This document shows, piece by piece, positions 44,393-53,693 of a stretch of 64,000 nt of DNA. Made by a program: the position numbers and the translations under genes. The first letter of the stretch is position 1; every line of letters begins with the position of its first letter. The DNA comes from Ktedonobacter sp. SOSP1-85 (GTDB lineage Bacteria; Chloroflexota; Ktedonobacteria; Ktedonobacterales; Ktedonobacteraceae). Under the pieces are notes generated by a model. It ran no database searches. It saw nothing but the letters and a program-made list of their open reading frames with translations, and was not told where the DNA came from. The DNA lies in assembly GCF_016587415.1 (NCBI RefSeq), contig NZ_BNJI01000002.1, positions 1,922,001-1,986,000 on the forward strand, in the 5' to 3' direction.

Positions 44393-45109
44393 ATGATTTT
44401 CTTTGATGCGCAGAGACCCTCGGACTCGTCTTTTGTCGAACGGATCTGGTGCACCCATAGCGAGGGCTCTCACCCGTTTCTCTCTATTGCCGTGAGCCGC
44501 CTTGAGCTTGTCGTGAGTAAACTCCAGGGCAAGATCACCCTGACAGTGCGGGGACCCGAGACCAAAGCCACCCCGGTTGGAGACTGTCCTGCCGAGGGGG
44601 AGTGGTTTGGCATCTTGTTGAAGCCGGGCGTGTTTCTGCCTCATCTGCCTGCAAGATCGCTGGTGGATGCCTCGGTGAACCTGGAAGCCTCTTCCAACAC
44701 CACCTTCTGGCTGGGTGGCTCGGCCTGGCAAATTCCTACCTATGAGAATGCCGATACCTTTGTTGACAGGCTGGTGCATGAGGGGCTGCTGGTTCGTGAT
44801 CCCATCATCGAGGCTGCCCTACAGGGACACCTCAACGACCTGACCCTGCGCTCGGTCCAAAATCGGTTCTTGCAGTCTATCGGGATCACCCAGAGCGCTG
44901 TCCGACAAATCGAACGAGCCCGCTCTGCCACCTTCCTCTTACAGCAAGGCGTCTCAATTCTCGACACCATTGTGCAGGCTGGCTATTACGATCAGCCACA
45001 TCTCACCAGGTCGCTGAGGCACTTCATTGGACAAACTCCCGCTCAATTGCTTCATCACAGCCGACCTGAGCAGCTTTCGTTTTTGTACAAGACAACTCCT
45101 TTTCCTTGA
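44393..45109 (+). CDS. AraC-family transcriptional regulator
   Basis: A 238-residue regulator. The N-terminal 130 residues (sensor part, FFDAQRPSDSSFVERIWCTH) resemble the DUF6597-type N-terminal domain common in AraC regulators. The C-terminal HTH region has SAVRQIERARSATFLLQQGV, SILDTIVQAGYYDQPHLTRS and LRHFIGQTPAQLL. The frame opens at TTG 44348, but ATG 44393 has GGAGA 8 nt before it and starts the conserved part. The RibD-type reductase gene downstream is a possible target. Confidence 0.8.
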   Translation: MIFFDAQRPSDSSFVERIWCTHSEGSHPFLSIAVSRLELVVSKLQGKITLTVRGPETKATPVGDCPAEGEWFGILLKPGVFLPHLPARSLVDASVNLEASSNTTFWLGGSAWQIPTYENADTFVDRLVHEGLLVRDPIIEAALQGHLNDLTLRSVQNRFLQSIGITQSAVRQIERARSATFLLQQGVSILDTIVQAGYYDQPHLTRSLRHFIGQTPAQLLHHSRPEQLSFLYKTTPFP

Positions 45110-45216
45110 GGCATACTATCCCTGTCCAGGGAATCTCACAAGAATCACGACCAGGAGCATCCTTAGATCGCAGGATGTTCCTCCTCCCATCGCCCCCGAA
45201 CAGGGAGGCAAGGGGG

Positions 45217-45315
45217 TCACCAGAGTTAGCCAGCAGGAGGTCTTTCCTCCTGCTGGCCAGGTAGAGGAGGAGGCTCGTGTGCGTCGAGAGTCCTCTGGGA
45301 AACATCCCTTTCGAT
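45217..45315. repeat. 99-bp dispersed repeat with strong hairpin, copy 1
   Basis: Nearly identical (97 of 99 positions) to 55823-55921 in the same orientation. Its core is the 11-bp hairpin CCAGCAGGAGG-TCTTT-CCTCCTGCTGG. It ends just before the ribosome site of the reductase gene, so it may also act on that gene's mRNA. Confidence 0.75.
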
Positions 45316-45336
45316 AGAGTATCGGAAAGGAACAAT

Positions 45337-45930
45337 ATGGAGGGAATCATGCGAAAGATCGTTGTCTCAGAGTTTGTGTCGTTGGACAATGTCATACAAG
45401 CACCTGGTGGCGCAGAAGAAGATACCGAGGGCGGCTTCACTCACGGTGGGTGGACAGGGCCGTTCTGGCACGATGACATTGGCGCGCACTTCTTTGAGGA
45501 AATGAGCCAAACTGGCGCGCTGCTTCTGGGGCGCAAAACCTGGCAGATCCACGGAGGGGCATTTGAACCCATGCCAGCCGGGGACCCCTTTGGCGATCTC
45601 ATGAACAGCATGCCGAAGTACGTTGTTTCCACAACCCTAACAACGGCCTCGGCCTGGCGCAACTCAACCTTGATTAGCAGCAATGTTGTCGAGGAAGTGC
45701 GCACCTTGAAAGCACAGCCCGGCAAGAACATCGCCATCGATGGCAGCAGCGTGCTGGTTCATACCTTGGCCGAGCACGATCTGATTGATGAATATAGCCT
45801 GCATGTTTACCCGGTTGTGCTCGGTAGTGGCAAGAAACTTTTTCCTGAGGCTCTGCGCGTTTATCTGCGCCTGATCGAAGCCAGATCACTGCCATCAGGC
45901 GTTGTATTCATGCGCTACTCGCGCGCCTGA
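45337..45930 (+). CDS. Dihydrofolate-reductase-fold protein (RibD C-terminal family)
   Basis: A 197-residue reductase of the RibD_C/YyaP type. MRKIVVSEFVSLDNVIQAP at the start, GALLLGRKTWQI and KNIAIDGSSVLVHTLAEHDL are the usual family blocks (NADPH-binding GRKTW and GS). Such stand-alone proteins reduce unknown substrates and are often controlled by AraC- or ArsR-type regulators. ATG 45337 (site GGAAAGGA) and ATG 45349 (site GGAGGG) are both plausible starts; the open frame begins at 45277 inside a dispersed repeat and is not preferred. Confidence 0.83.
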   Translation: MEGIMRKIVVSEFVSLDNVIQAPGGAEEDTEGGFTHGGWTGPFWHDDIGAHFFEEMSQTGALLLGRKTWQIHGGAFEPMPAGDPFGDLMNSMPKYVVSTTLTTASAWRNSTLISSNVVEEVRTLKAQPGKNIAIDGSSVLVHTLAEHDLIDEYSLHVYPVVLGSGKKLFPEALRVYLRLIEARSLPSGVVFMRYSRA

Positions 45931-45996
45931 TGGGCCGCTGGCGACGCAATGGTACAAGGAGGAATCTCAGCAGTGAAAGCACTCCCATGACGATAT

Positions 45997-46096
45997 GGGC
46001 TTTAGCCCGCCGCAAGCCACGCCGTTTCAACGGCAGTGGTGAGGCGTTTGTGGCTTTAGCCTTGCGCTTGACGAACAAAGGTTCTCCTGTTAGAAT
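45997..46096 (+). ncRNA. Hairpin cluster plus promoter, possible IS200/IS605-type end
   Basis: GGGC-TTTA-GCCC (45997-46008), CCAC-GCCGTT-TC-AACGGC-A-GTGG (46017-46039) and GGC-TTTA-GCC (about 46052-46061) follow one another, then TTGACG-N17-TAGAAT. Subterminal hairpins are typical of IS200/IS605 ends and of the guide-RNA region of TnpB elements. Without a recognisable adjacent tnpA or tnpB this is only a suggestion. Confidence 0.3.
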
Positions 46097-46102
46097 AAGC
46101 AC

Positions 46103-46480
46103 ATGCAGCAACGAAGGCACGACCCCGGTACGGCTTTAGGAAGTGTTGCGAGCACGAAGAACATGCAGAAGAAAAGCCTCCCACTGCTGGCAACAGCAGT
46201 TCTTGAAAGAAAAAGGTGTTCACTCTCTCCAAGCTGTCAAAAGCTTCGCAGGGCTACACAACGGCAAAGCAAGGCATGAGAGCTTGAACGGGCAGGGCAC
46301 CGCCCTTCAAGATATCTGATGTGTAGATCAGAGCTTGAGCGTATTCCTCTCCCACTACGGGATTGAACGAGTTGTAGCCACGCTACATCGACTCACAGCA
46401 CCGACTACGAAGGAGTGCACGAAGAAGCTGTACGGTTTCAACCGTTGGCGGAGTGTCACCAGCAAACTGAAGCGATAACA
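46103..46480 (+). pseudogene. Decayed open frame of unknown origin
   Basis: From ATG 46103, right after the TAGAAT box, one frame reads 58 codons (MQQRRHDPGTALGSVASTKN...), meets a stop, and continues in the same frame past a second stop to CVDQSLSVFLSHYGIERVVA and ends in RSVTSKLKR. Basic and patterned residues suggest former coding sequence, but I cannot name the family. Confidence 0.3.
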
Positions 46481-46627
46481 AATCGTATTGATTGAGTTTT
46501 GATCAGAATGGCCGATCTCTTTTGCAGGGGGATTGAAAATGGGCAAATGACGAAAATAACGACAAAGCACCTGGATCAGGTTGATTGCAGGTGCTTCGTC
46601 GTGCAAGACAAACGAAAAAAAGTCAAG

Positions 46628-46661
46628 GCCGCTTCTAGCGCTCTCTCAGCGTAGAAGCGGC
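46628..46661. terminator. Stable hairpin with flanking A run
   Basis: GCCGCTTCTA (46628-46637) pairs with TAGAAGCGGC (46652-46661). A run of seven A residues lies shortly upstream, so in the minus direction it resembles a rho-independent terminator. Confidence 0.45.
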
Positions 46662-46909
46662 AATTTGATTACGATAAGCAACTGCAACTTCTTATGATCG
46701 TGTTCTACATGCTCCCTTTGAGGCATTAGAAAATCGCTCATTGTAATTGATTTTCGCCTGTATCCTGAAGAGATGTTCCTGTTCCAGCCAAAGAAACCTT
46801 CGGTTGTCACTTTATCTTCCTTATGCACCCTTAATATGTTCCATTGTCTCTCTTGCTTAGCGGAGAAAACATAGGAAAAAATGTCGGGATCCCAACATGT
46901 AGCATCTCA

Positions 46910-46970
46910 AGTGTATGAGGAAAGGGCAGCTTTGACCAGGACAGGAGGAGGACACTTCTGGACATTTTGC
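46910..46970. repeat. 61-base dispersed repeat, copy 1
   Basis: Related to 55644-55705 in the same orientation; the shared blocks are AGTGTA-GAGGAAA, ACCAGGACAGGAG and GGACACTT. It lies just upstream of the STAND gene promoter. It may be a relic of an IS end. Confidence 0.5.
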
Positions 46971-46979
46971 CCCAATAAC

Positions 46980-47008
46980 TTTACGTGCCGATTTCCTTTG
47001 TTTATACT
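46980..47008 (+). promoter_or_regulatory. Candidate promoter of the STAND gene
   Basis: TTTACG (46980-46985) and TATACT (47003-47008), 17-bp spacing, 62 bases before the start codon. The -10 box is the same as in the other strong promoters of this window. Confidence 0.5.
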
Positions 47009-47070
47009 GTAGTAGTAGCATTTAATGTTGTCAGCCCATGCTGCCTATATAGAAGGATGAACACGTATCC

Positions 47071-49488
47071 ATGCACTTCGGGAAACGGTTACGTCAGGAG
47101 CGATTGCGCCTTCACTTATCGCAAGAAGCTCTGGCAGAGGCTCTGGCTATCTCCGCCAGAAGTATCCGCCGTTGGGAGCAAGGACAGGCGCTTCCTCAAG
47201 CGTCGGTCCGGCTCCAACTCAGCCGCTTTTTTGGGCTACGTCCTGAAGAGCTGTTTGAAGATCAGGAAACCCAGACGCCTCACACGCCTCTCTGGTGTGT
47301 TCCCTATCCACGCAATCCCTTTTTCACCGGTCGAGAAGAGATTCTCACAACTCTCCACACGGCCCTCTCCATCAATCAGGAGGCGGCATTTACCTATGTG
47401 TATGCACTCCACGGGCTGGGAGGTGTCGGCAAGACGCAGATTGCCCTGGAGTTTGCCTTTCGGTTCGCCCAGAAGTACCACGCGGTCTTCTGGATTGGGA
47501 CAGAGACCGCCGAGAGCCTCGCCTTGAGCCTGCTACGTATCGCCGAGACGCTCCAATTGCCGGAACGGGGTGACAGGGATCAGCAACGCGTTATCACGGC
47601 GGTCCGCGACTGGCTCATGACGCATCATCAGTGGCTGCTCATCTGTGATAACGTGGAAGACCTGGGCGTATTGGATCGTTTCCTTCCATCGAGACGGCAG
47701 GGGGCAGTACTGCTCACGACACGCCTTCAGGCGTTGGGGACACATGCGCGAGGCATCCCCCTCTTGCCCATGAAGCACAGGGAAGGGATGTTATTCCTGT
47801 TGCGTCGTGCCAGAGTGTTAGAGGCGGAAGCGACTGGCGAACCCATGCATCAGCTTTCCGTGCAACAGCCGTCCCACTACGCGGCAGCGGCGGAACTGGT
47901 CACGGCGACAGGAGGATTGCCCCTGGCGCTCGATCAGGCTGGGGCTTACCTGGAAGAAACGCAGTGTGGCCTGCCTGCCTACCTGGATCTCTTCCGTACC
48001 CGGCGTGCTGCCCTGCTCCAGCAGCGAGGAGAGGGTGCACAGAATCACCCACTGCCAGTGTCCACAACGTTTGCTCTTGCTGTCGCCGCGACAGCCGAAC
48101 GCCACCCGGCGGTGCGGGACTTTTTGCGGGTCTGTGCGCTGCTGCAGCCAGATGCGATCCCTGAAGAACTCTTTCGCCAGGGGGGCGAGCATCTTGGCGC
48201 AACGTTGGAGGCGGTGTTTCGCGACATGCTAGACTGGAACCGCGTAGTTGCCCTCGCGTGTTCCTATTCCTTGCTGTCTCGTCAGCCAGAAGCACAAACC
48301 TTCTCGATCCATCGACTGATGCAGGCAGTGCTCCTGGATGCCATGACGGAGACAGAACGAAAAGAGTGGGCCTCGCGAGTCGTTGAAGCGCTCGACGCAG
48401 TGTTTCCGGAAGTACAGCCCACGACGGAGTTTGCTCCCTGGAAGAAGCAGTGTGATCGACTGGTGCCACACGTGCTGCTCTGTTTACACCGAATTGGAGA
48501 CGCTGAAGGCTCCCTCGCCCTGGCATCCTTAGCCTACAAAGTAGGTCAGTATCTGCGAGAGGGGGGACAGTATGCAGAAGCCGAGCCGTTCTATCAGCGT
48601 GCAGTACACATCCGGGAGCAGCTTCTGGGATCGGACCATCCCGAAGTCGCTCGGGCGCTCAATAATCTGGCCCTTATCTACTGGAAGAAGGGCCAGTATA
48701 CGGAGGCTGAGCCGCTCTTTCAACGCGCATTGTATATCTGGAGACAAGCGCTGGGACCGAGCCATCCTTTTATCGCCGTCGCTCTCAATAATCTGGCAAT
48801 CCTTAATGCGGAACAGGGCAAATATGCGGAGGCTGAGCCGCTCTTTCAGCGCGCATTGCACCTCAGCGAGCAGAGCCAGGGACCTGAGCATCCCGATGTA
48901 GCCCGGGCGCTCCATAATCTGGCTGAACTTTATACGGGACAGGGCAAATATGCAGAGGCTGAATTGCTCCTACAACGCGGATTAAGCATCAGTAGACAGG
49001 CACTGGGACCTGACGATCCCCTGGTGGCTCACGCACTCTATAACCTGGCTGAACTCTCTCAAGAGCAGGGCAGGTATGCAGAGGCTGAATCACTCTATCA
49101 GCAAGCATTAAGGATCAATGAGCAGAACCAGGGGGCTGAAAGTCCCGATGTGGCCCTGGCGCTTAATGGCCTGGCGAACCTTTCCCGTGAACAGGGCAGG
49201 TACGCAGAAGCGAAAGCTCTCTATCAGCAGGTGCTCTCCATCCGAGAGCAGCAGCTTGGGCAACAGCATCCAGAGACGGCGCAAACGTTGTATGATATGG
49301 CTATCTTCTCGCAGAAACAGGGCGATCTGGGCAAGGCGCTCTCCTTTGCTGAGCGTGCCCTGAAGATCCGCTCGTTGTCCCTGGGAGATGCTCACCCAAA
49401 AACGGTCGCTACCCGGGAACTCTACGCTCAACTTGTGCAGGAACAGGGAGGAGCAGAGCAAGACCCGCCCTCCCCAGAAACGAGCTAA
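47071..49488 (+). CDS. XRE-HTH / NB-ARC STAND NTPase / TPR protein
   Basis: An 805-residue signalling protein. Residues 1-63 form an XRE-type HTH (LSQEALAEALAISARSIRRW). The NTPase domain has Walker A GLGGVGKT (115-122), Walker B LLICDNVED, a sensor VLLTTR and GLPLALDQAGAYLEE. The C-terminal 300 residues contain seven kinesin-light-chain-type TPR repeats of exactly 42 residues (YAEAEPLFQRALHLSEQ, HPDVARALHNLAELY). The layout is that of a ligand-gated switch: TPR senses, NTPase oligomerises, HTH acts on DNA. Ktedonobacteria carry many of these. A role in phage sensing is possible but not shown. The downstream kinase operon converges with it (23-nt gap). Confidence 0.85.
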   Translation: MHFGKRLRQERLRLHLSQEALAEALAISARSIRRWEQGQALPQASVRLQLSRFFGLRPEELFEDQETQTPHTPLWCVPYPRNPFFTGREEILTTLHTALSINQEAAFTYVYALHGLGGVGKTQIALEFAFRFAQKYHAVFWIGTETAESLALSLLRIAETLQLPERGDRDQQRVITAVRDWLMTHHQWLLICDNVEDLGVLDRFLPSRRQGAVLLTTRLQALGTHARGIPLLPMKHREGMLFLLRRARVLEAEATGEPMHQLSVQQPSHYAAAAELVTATGGLPLALDQAGAYLEETQCGLPAYLDLFRTRRAALLQQRGEGAQNHPLPVSTTFALAVAATAERHPAVRDFLRVCALLQPDAIPEELFRQGGEHLGATLEAVFRDMLDWNRVVALACSYSLLSRQPEAQTFSIHRLMQAVLLDAMTETERKEWASRVVEALDAVFPEVQPTTEFAPWKKQCDRLVPHVLLCLHRIGDAEGSLALASLAYKVGQYLREGGQYAEAEPFYQRAVHIREQLLGSDHPEVARALNNLALIYWKKGQYTEAEPLFQRALYIWRQALGPSHPFIAVALNNLAILNAEQGKYAEAEPLFQRALHLSEQSQGPEHPDVARALHNLAELYTGQGKYAEAELLLQRGLSISRQALGPDDPLVAHALYNLAELSQEQGRYAEAESLYQQALRINEQNQGAESPDVALALNGLANLSREQGRYAEAKALYQQVLSIREQQLGQQHPETAQTLYDMAIFSQKQGDLGKALSFAERALKIRSLSLGDAHPKTVATRELYAQLVQEQGGAEQDPPSPETS

Positions 49489-49511
49489 ATGGACATCTGA
49501 CATATACACGA

Positions 49512-50432
49512 TTATTTCAGACGCATGTCAAGCAGTGGCCGGCCCGTTCGCGCCGCGATCAGTGAGAGGAGATTGGCAAACTCTTGCTCATACTGGTCTC
49601 GCGGGAGCTCTGATACGTAGAGCGGGTACATGCGCTTTGCCATGTATGGCTGCTGCCAGCGAATACTCTTCTCGCCATCGCCGATCTCATAGGTCCAGTC
49701 GTTTGGGTCTGGCGATGATTTATGTTGCTTGACAAGCGCGAAGTAGCGAACGTCGCCCCATGGGATAATCACTTCCTCGCCAGGATACCAGGCTGCCAGG
49801 CCATCCTCCGTCGCCTCAAGCTCTGGACAAAGCCAGCGACGCATCCTCAAGTTGACAAAGACCCCCAGGGCGGTCCAGGCTACCCACAAGATGATTGCGA
49901 GCACGACATACCTGAGCCAGGCATCCAATGCTATCGCTGTGGCTGCGTTGCCATAGTTGTTCAGGAAGGTGGCCCAGGTGGAGTAAAGCGACCAGAGTAA
50001 CAGCAGGATGCCCCCAAAACATAGGAGAATGAGAATGAAGTTCAGGATGATTGGTGCCAGATTGAGACGGATGCCCAGCCATATCGGCGTTGACGGCAGC
50101 GCATTCTGGTTCTGAGGCGCGGGCTGAAATTGCGTGCGTTCCTGCCACTCTCCACTGAGGATCTGTCGGCGGCGTGAGACGCTTTGATGATACGAGCGTT
50201 GAGCCTGAACAATACTAAGAATCAGGAGTATGGGGACGACAATGACAATGAAGGCGAATTCTATCTGCCCTCGCTCAGGGAGAATTTGCAGATTGAAACT
50301 CACCATCAGCAGCAAGAGGAGGATGCTCACGCCGAAAAAAAAGACTTGCACGACAGACCATAGGACACTCAAGCTCTTCCATCGCTGAGATGGATCAAAT
50401 TGCATAGCCATAGCCGATGATATACTATTCAT
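49512..50432 (-). CDS. Membrane protein with C-terminal PH-like domain, kinase-operon member
   Basis: A 306-residue protein with four predicted membrane helices in two pairs (about 22-45 and 60-78, 125-150 and 170-192) and a soluble C-terminal domain of about 105 residues (ATEDGLAAWYPGEEVIIPWG, PNDWTYEIGDGEKSIRW) that looks like a bacterial PH-type or YcxB-like domain. I do not recognise a specific family. Its ATG overlaps the stop of the upstream kinase-like gene (ATGAATAG), so it is translated with it and may be a partner or substrate. Confidence 0.65.
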   Translation of the reverse strand: MNSISSAMAMQFDPSQRWKSLSVLWSVVQVFFFGVSILLLLLMVSFNLQILPERGQIEFAFIVIVVPILLILSIVQAQRSYHQSVSRRRQILSGEWQERTQFQPAPQNQNALPSTPIWLGIRLNLAPIILNFILILLCFGGILLLLWSLYSTWATFLNNYGNAATAIALDAWLRYVVLAIILWVAWTALGVFVNLRMRRWLCPELEATEDGLAAWYPGEEVIIPWGDVRYFALVKQHKSSPDPNDWTYEIGDGEKSIRWQQPYMAKRMYPLYVSELPRDQYEQEFANLLSLIAARTGRPLLDMRLK

Positions 50433-52071
50433 TTTCTATCATTCTTACCTTTCTAAAGTTGTCTAACTGCGCCAATCCGACCTCGATCCCGGCAACCAGT
50501 GGTGCCAGAAAGAGGCCGCCGCCAAGACAGTGCGCGCAGTCTATGGCAGACATAACCAGGGCCCCAAGTGGTCCATACATAAACATCCAGCCGCCCTCCC
50601 CTATACGCAATGAGGGAGAGAGAAAAGGTCCCCCTACAATCTCCAAGAGGAACATCATCCACGAGGAGGAGAGAAGAAAGGCCAGACTTAGAATGCCCCA
50701 GCTTGCCAGGAAGCTGTGTTGCCGACGATATTGACGATATTCCAATAAAACACCGCTTAAACAGGCACATAATAGCGTGGTACTTGTAAACACCAGGATG
50801 GGTCCCAACGCCTGGGGATACAAGATGTAGAGCAGCAAACCCGTGAGAAACATGGCACAGCATCCCCGCCACCAGCCAAGCATGGCACCAGCCAGTAGCA
50901 TCCAGATGCCAATGAACACCCACAAGAGAAAAATAAACAACACGGTACTTAAACCCTCGGGAGAGAGAGCTCCACCCTGTGTAACCACACCTGAAGATGA
51001 GGGCGGTCTCAATATATAGGCCAGCAAGATGAGCAGCACAAGGCTCACGATATATCCTGGGATGACCAGTATGTCACGCCAGCGTGGTGCACCGCGAAAG
51101 AGCGGGAAATGCTTTATGTCGCCCTCAACGAGAGGCTGAGAAGGTATATACGCGGGCGATTGTTCACTTTCGTTCGTATCTTCTTCATCGGTCTCTCTCA
51201 GCACCATCGCGGTCTGCTCCGCCGAAGATGGCTCATCCCCTTTCCCTTCGCTGATCCTTCTCGCGGCCCGTTCCTGCTGATCGACCGCGTCCTGAAACGC
51301 TTTCGCAAATGCCTGGAGCGAGGGGAAACGCTGCTCTGGCTCCTTCTCCAGCGCTCTTAGCACAACATTCTCAATGGCTGATGAGAGCCCTGTCTGCTGA
51401 CGAAGAGAAGGTACGGGCGCTGAATAATGCTGGGAGAGTATTTCCGCGAAGGTACCTTGAAAGGGGACGTGTCCACACAGCCACTCATAGACGATAATGC
51501 CAAGCGCATATTGGTCGCTGGCGGCTACGGCTTGCTGGTACATCTGCTCAGGGGCCGCGTAGGTTGGTGTACCGACAATTCCACCGGCCATACTCCGACT
51601 CTGCGAGGCAATACTAAAGTCAGTCAGAAGAATTTCACCATGCGCTCCTATCAGAAGGTTTTTGGGTTTGACATTCCGATGGATAATCTTTTGTTTATGC
51701 GCATATTGCAACGCTGACGCTATCTGCTGAACATAGTCATTCACCTGGGGAAGAGGTACGCGGCTGCCAGAGGGGTGACGCATTTGGAGCGAGCCTCCTG
51801 AAGCATAGGACATGACCAGGAAGGGCATTCCCTCATCAAGATCAAAATTGAGTATGCGCAAGATATGGGGATGCTCCAGGTGAGCCAGGATATAAGCCTC
51901 TTGCTTAAAAAGCTCTCCGTGCTCTTCTTGCAATTCCCGCGTATGCAATACTTTGATTACGGCCTGAGTGCCCAGGTGTATATGTTCAGCCAGGTACACC
52001 CGGGCAAGTTTGCTCTCACCCAGTGGTTTGAGCAGGCGATAGTTACCAAGATGTTCTTTATAGTTGACCAT
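50425..52071 (-). CDS. Membrane-anchored Ser/Thr pseudokinase
   Basis: A 548-residue protein: a kinase-fold domain (about 11-270) followed by five or six membrane helices. The ATP-anchoring Lys is kept (K40 in AVIKVL), but the catalytic-loop Asp is Asn (N133 in HRNVKPKNLL), DFG is DFS (151-153), and the glycine loop is degenerate (LGESKLARVY). The APE region is intact (TYAAPEQM), as is SDQYALGIIVYEWLCG. Loss of the proton-acceptor Asp argues for a catalytically dead or very weak kinase that may act as an allosteric partner. It is the third gene of a four-gene operon. Confidence 0.85.
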   Translation of the reverse strand: MVNYKEHLGNYRLLKPLGESKLARVYLAEHIHLGTQAVIKVLHTRELQEEHGELFKQEAYILAHLEHPHILRILNFDLDEGMPFLVMSYASGGSLQMRHPSGSRVPLPQVNDYVQQIASALQYAHKQKIIHRNVKPKNLLIGAHGEILLTDFSIASQSRSMAGGIVGTPTYAAPEQMYQQAVAASDQYALGIIVYEWLCGHVPFQGTFAEILSQHYSAPVPSLRQQTGLSSAIENVVLRALEKEPEQRFPSLQAFAKAFQDAVDQQERAARRISEGKGDEPSSAEQTAMVLRETDEEDTNESEQSPAYIPSQPLVEGDIKHFPLFRGAPRWRDILVIPGYIVSLVLLILLAYILRPPSSSGVVTQGGALSPEGLSTVLFIFLLWVFIGIWMLLAGAMLGWWRGCCAMFLTGLLLYILYPQALGPILVFTSTTLLCACLSGVLLEYRQYRRQHSFLASWGILSLAFLLSSSWMMFLLEIVGGPFLSPSLRIGEGGWMFMYGPLGALVMSAIDCAHCLGGGLFLAPLVAGIEVGLAQLDNFRKVRMIENE

Positions 52072-52106
52072 TCTTCCTTCTCTCCAGGCAAGCAGACTCT
52101 CAGCAA

Positions 52107-53693
52107 CTATTGTGTCCGCTGATCATGGATGTCGTTTCGGTGCTTTACTTGTGGCAATGACAGGCGACGCGATGATGGCATACAAATAGACACTATCCAC
52201 TCCAGGCTCGCGGCCAGCAGCGATGCTACAATTGGTAGAATTGTTAGTGATGTTGGATGAGATATTGAGATACTGATAAACGGACAATAAAGCGGCTGTT
52301 GAAAAATGAATGAATTGAGCGAGATTGAAGCGACCATACTTACAAGGGTAAGCAGCAATGATGACAGAAACTGATACGCTCTCTTGCGCTCCTGCCAGGC
52401 CCCTGCTCCGGCGGTTATGACGATCTGCGCCAGCGTCGTACCTAGAGCGGTGAAGAGGGGAATGCGCCCCTGTAACAGCAGTGGCGTCAAAACGAGGCTA
52501 TAGACGAGCATGACTACCAGTGGCGCGCGCCTGCTTCCCAATACCGGGCCGATAAGCAGAAGCCAGGCGAGAAGACAGAGTGAGGGCAACTCATTCTCGT
52601 TCAGGTATGAGTAGAGAGCACCATTTCCAATCAACGTTGGGAGCAGAAGCAACAGTGGGAAGACGCAGGCCACCAGGGTTACGAGAACGCCACCACGCCC
52701 GTATGCCTCTCGCTGGAGAGGGAAAATAGTGGTGCGCTCTGGCTTCTCTTCACCAGGTGAGAGATAGCGTGCGCCGGTCAAGGCGGCGACGTTCACGTCG
52801 GAGACAGTAGTTTCCAGGTGAACGATTTGCTGATCCTGTTGGTACTGATCAGGCCCAGCAACAAAGGCGGAGTCAGGTAAGGCGCTCGCTTTTCGGAGGG
52901 CCTGCGCAAACTCCCTTACTGAAGCAAAACGTTCTATGGGCTCCTTCGCCAACGCTTGGTGTATGACACGCTCCACCTCTTGTGGTATGGCAAGAGAGAG
53001 AGGAAACGATGGTGGGGGAACTGAAAGATGTTGCAGCATCATCTGCATTGATGATCCCTGAAATGGTCGTTCCCCGCAGAGCCATTCATAGGCCATGACA
53101 GCCAGTGCATATTGGTCGCTTGCAGGCTCTGGTCGCCTCTGCACTTGTTCAGGGGCCATATAAGCTGCTGTGCCTGCTACATGATGTCCTTCGGATGAGA
53201 GATCCTGAACCATGATCGCAATGCCAAAATCACTCAAGAGCAATTGCCCGTGACTCCCAAAGAGAATGTTCTCTGGCTTCACATCGCGGTGCACAACGTG
53301 ATGCCGATGCGCCCACTGGAGCGCATCGGCAACCTGGCTTACATACTCGACAACCCGTGGCAAGGGTAAGCAACTTCCTCTGGGGACGCGTTGTCGCAGC
53401 GTTCCCCCTGATGCATAGTTCATTACCAGGTAAGGGGTTTGCTCCACAATCCCAAAGTCAAGCACACGTACGATATGGGGATGCTCAAGCTGAGCAATCA
53501 AACGTGCTTCCTGACGAAAGCTCTCAAGCTTGTCCTCGCCATCCAGGCGGTTATGCAGTAACTTGATAGCAACCAGCATATCGAGGTGCTCCTGCCTGGC
53601 AAGGTATACATCTGCAAAACCTCCTCTTCCTATTCGTTGCAATAAACGAAAGGCATGTAGGTCTGGCAGGTCTTTCAGATTGTCGTCTATCAT
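52107..53693 (-). CDS. Membrane-anchored Ser/Thr protein kinase (PknB-like, intact)
   Basis: A 528-residue kinase. All key elements are present: glycine loop IGRGGFADVY (21-30), K44 (VAIK), catalytic HRDVKPEN with D137, DFG with D155, and APE (AYMAPEQV). The kinase domain ends near residue 270; after a linker of about 60 residues there are roughly six membrane helices, with no extracellular PASTA-type sensor. It overlaps the upstream gene by ATGA, and the next gene begins 35 nt after its stop. Since both kinase-like neighbours lack catalytic residues, this is the operon's probable active enzyme. Confidence 0.9.
   Translation of the reverse strand: MIDDNLKDLPDLHAFRLLQRIGRGGFADVYLARQEHLDMLVAIKLLHNRLDGEDKLESFRQEARLIAQLEHPHIVRVLDFGIVEQTPYLVMNYASGGTLRQRVPRGSCLPLPRVVEYVSQVADALQWAHRHHVVHRDVKPENILFGSHGQLLLSDFGIAIMVQDLSSEGHHVAGTAAYMAPEQVQRRPEPASDQYALAVMAYEWLCGERPFQGSSMQMMLQHLSVPPPSFPLSLAIPQEVERVIHQALAKEPIERFASVREFAQALRKASALPDSAFVAGPDQYQQDQQIVHLETTVSDVNVAALTGARYLSPGEEKPERTTIFPLQREAYGRGGVLVTLVACVFPLLLLLPTLIGNGALYSYLNENELPSLCLLAWLLLIGPVLGSRRAPLVVMLVYSLVLTPLLLQGRIPLFTALGTTLAQIVITAGAGAWQERKRAYQFLSSLLLTLVSMVASISLNSFIFQQPLYCPFISISISHPTSLTILPIVASLLAASLEWIVSICMPSSRRLSLPQVKHRNDIHDQRTQ

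Larger units (their letters stand above)
45931..46979. other. Mobile-element remnant region
   Basis: About 1 kb without an intact gene. It contains a cluster of small hairpins (45997-46065), a promoter-like pair TTGACG-N17-TAGAAT (46068-46096), a decayed frame (46103-46480), a 10-bp hairpin near 46628 and a 61-base dispersed repeat at 46910. The composition suggests several overlapping IS insertions. Confidence 0.45.

Noticed and set aside
48540..49430. Regular 126-bp DNA repeats that could suggest a CRISPR or satellite array
   Set aside because: They are the in-frame TPR repeats of the STAND gene, diverged as coding repeats are; there is no spacer pattern.
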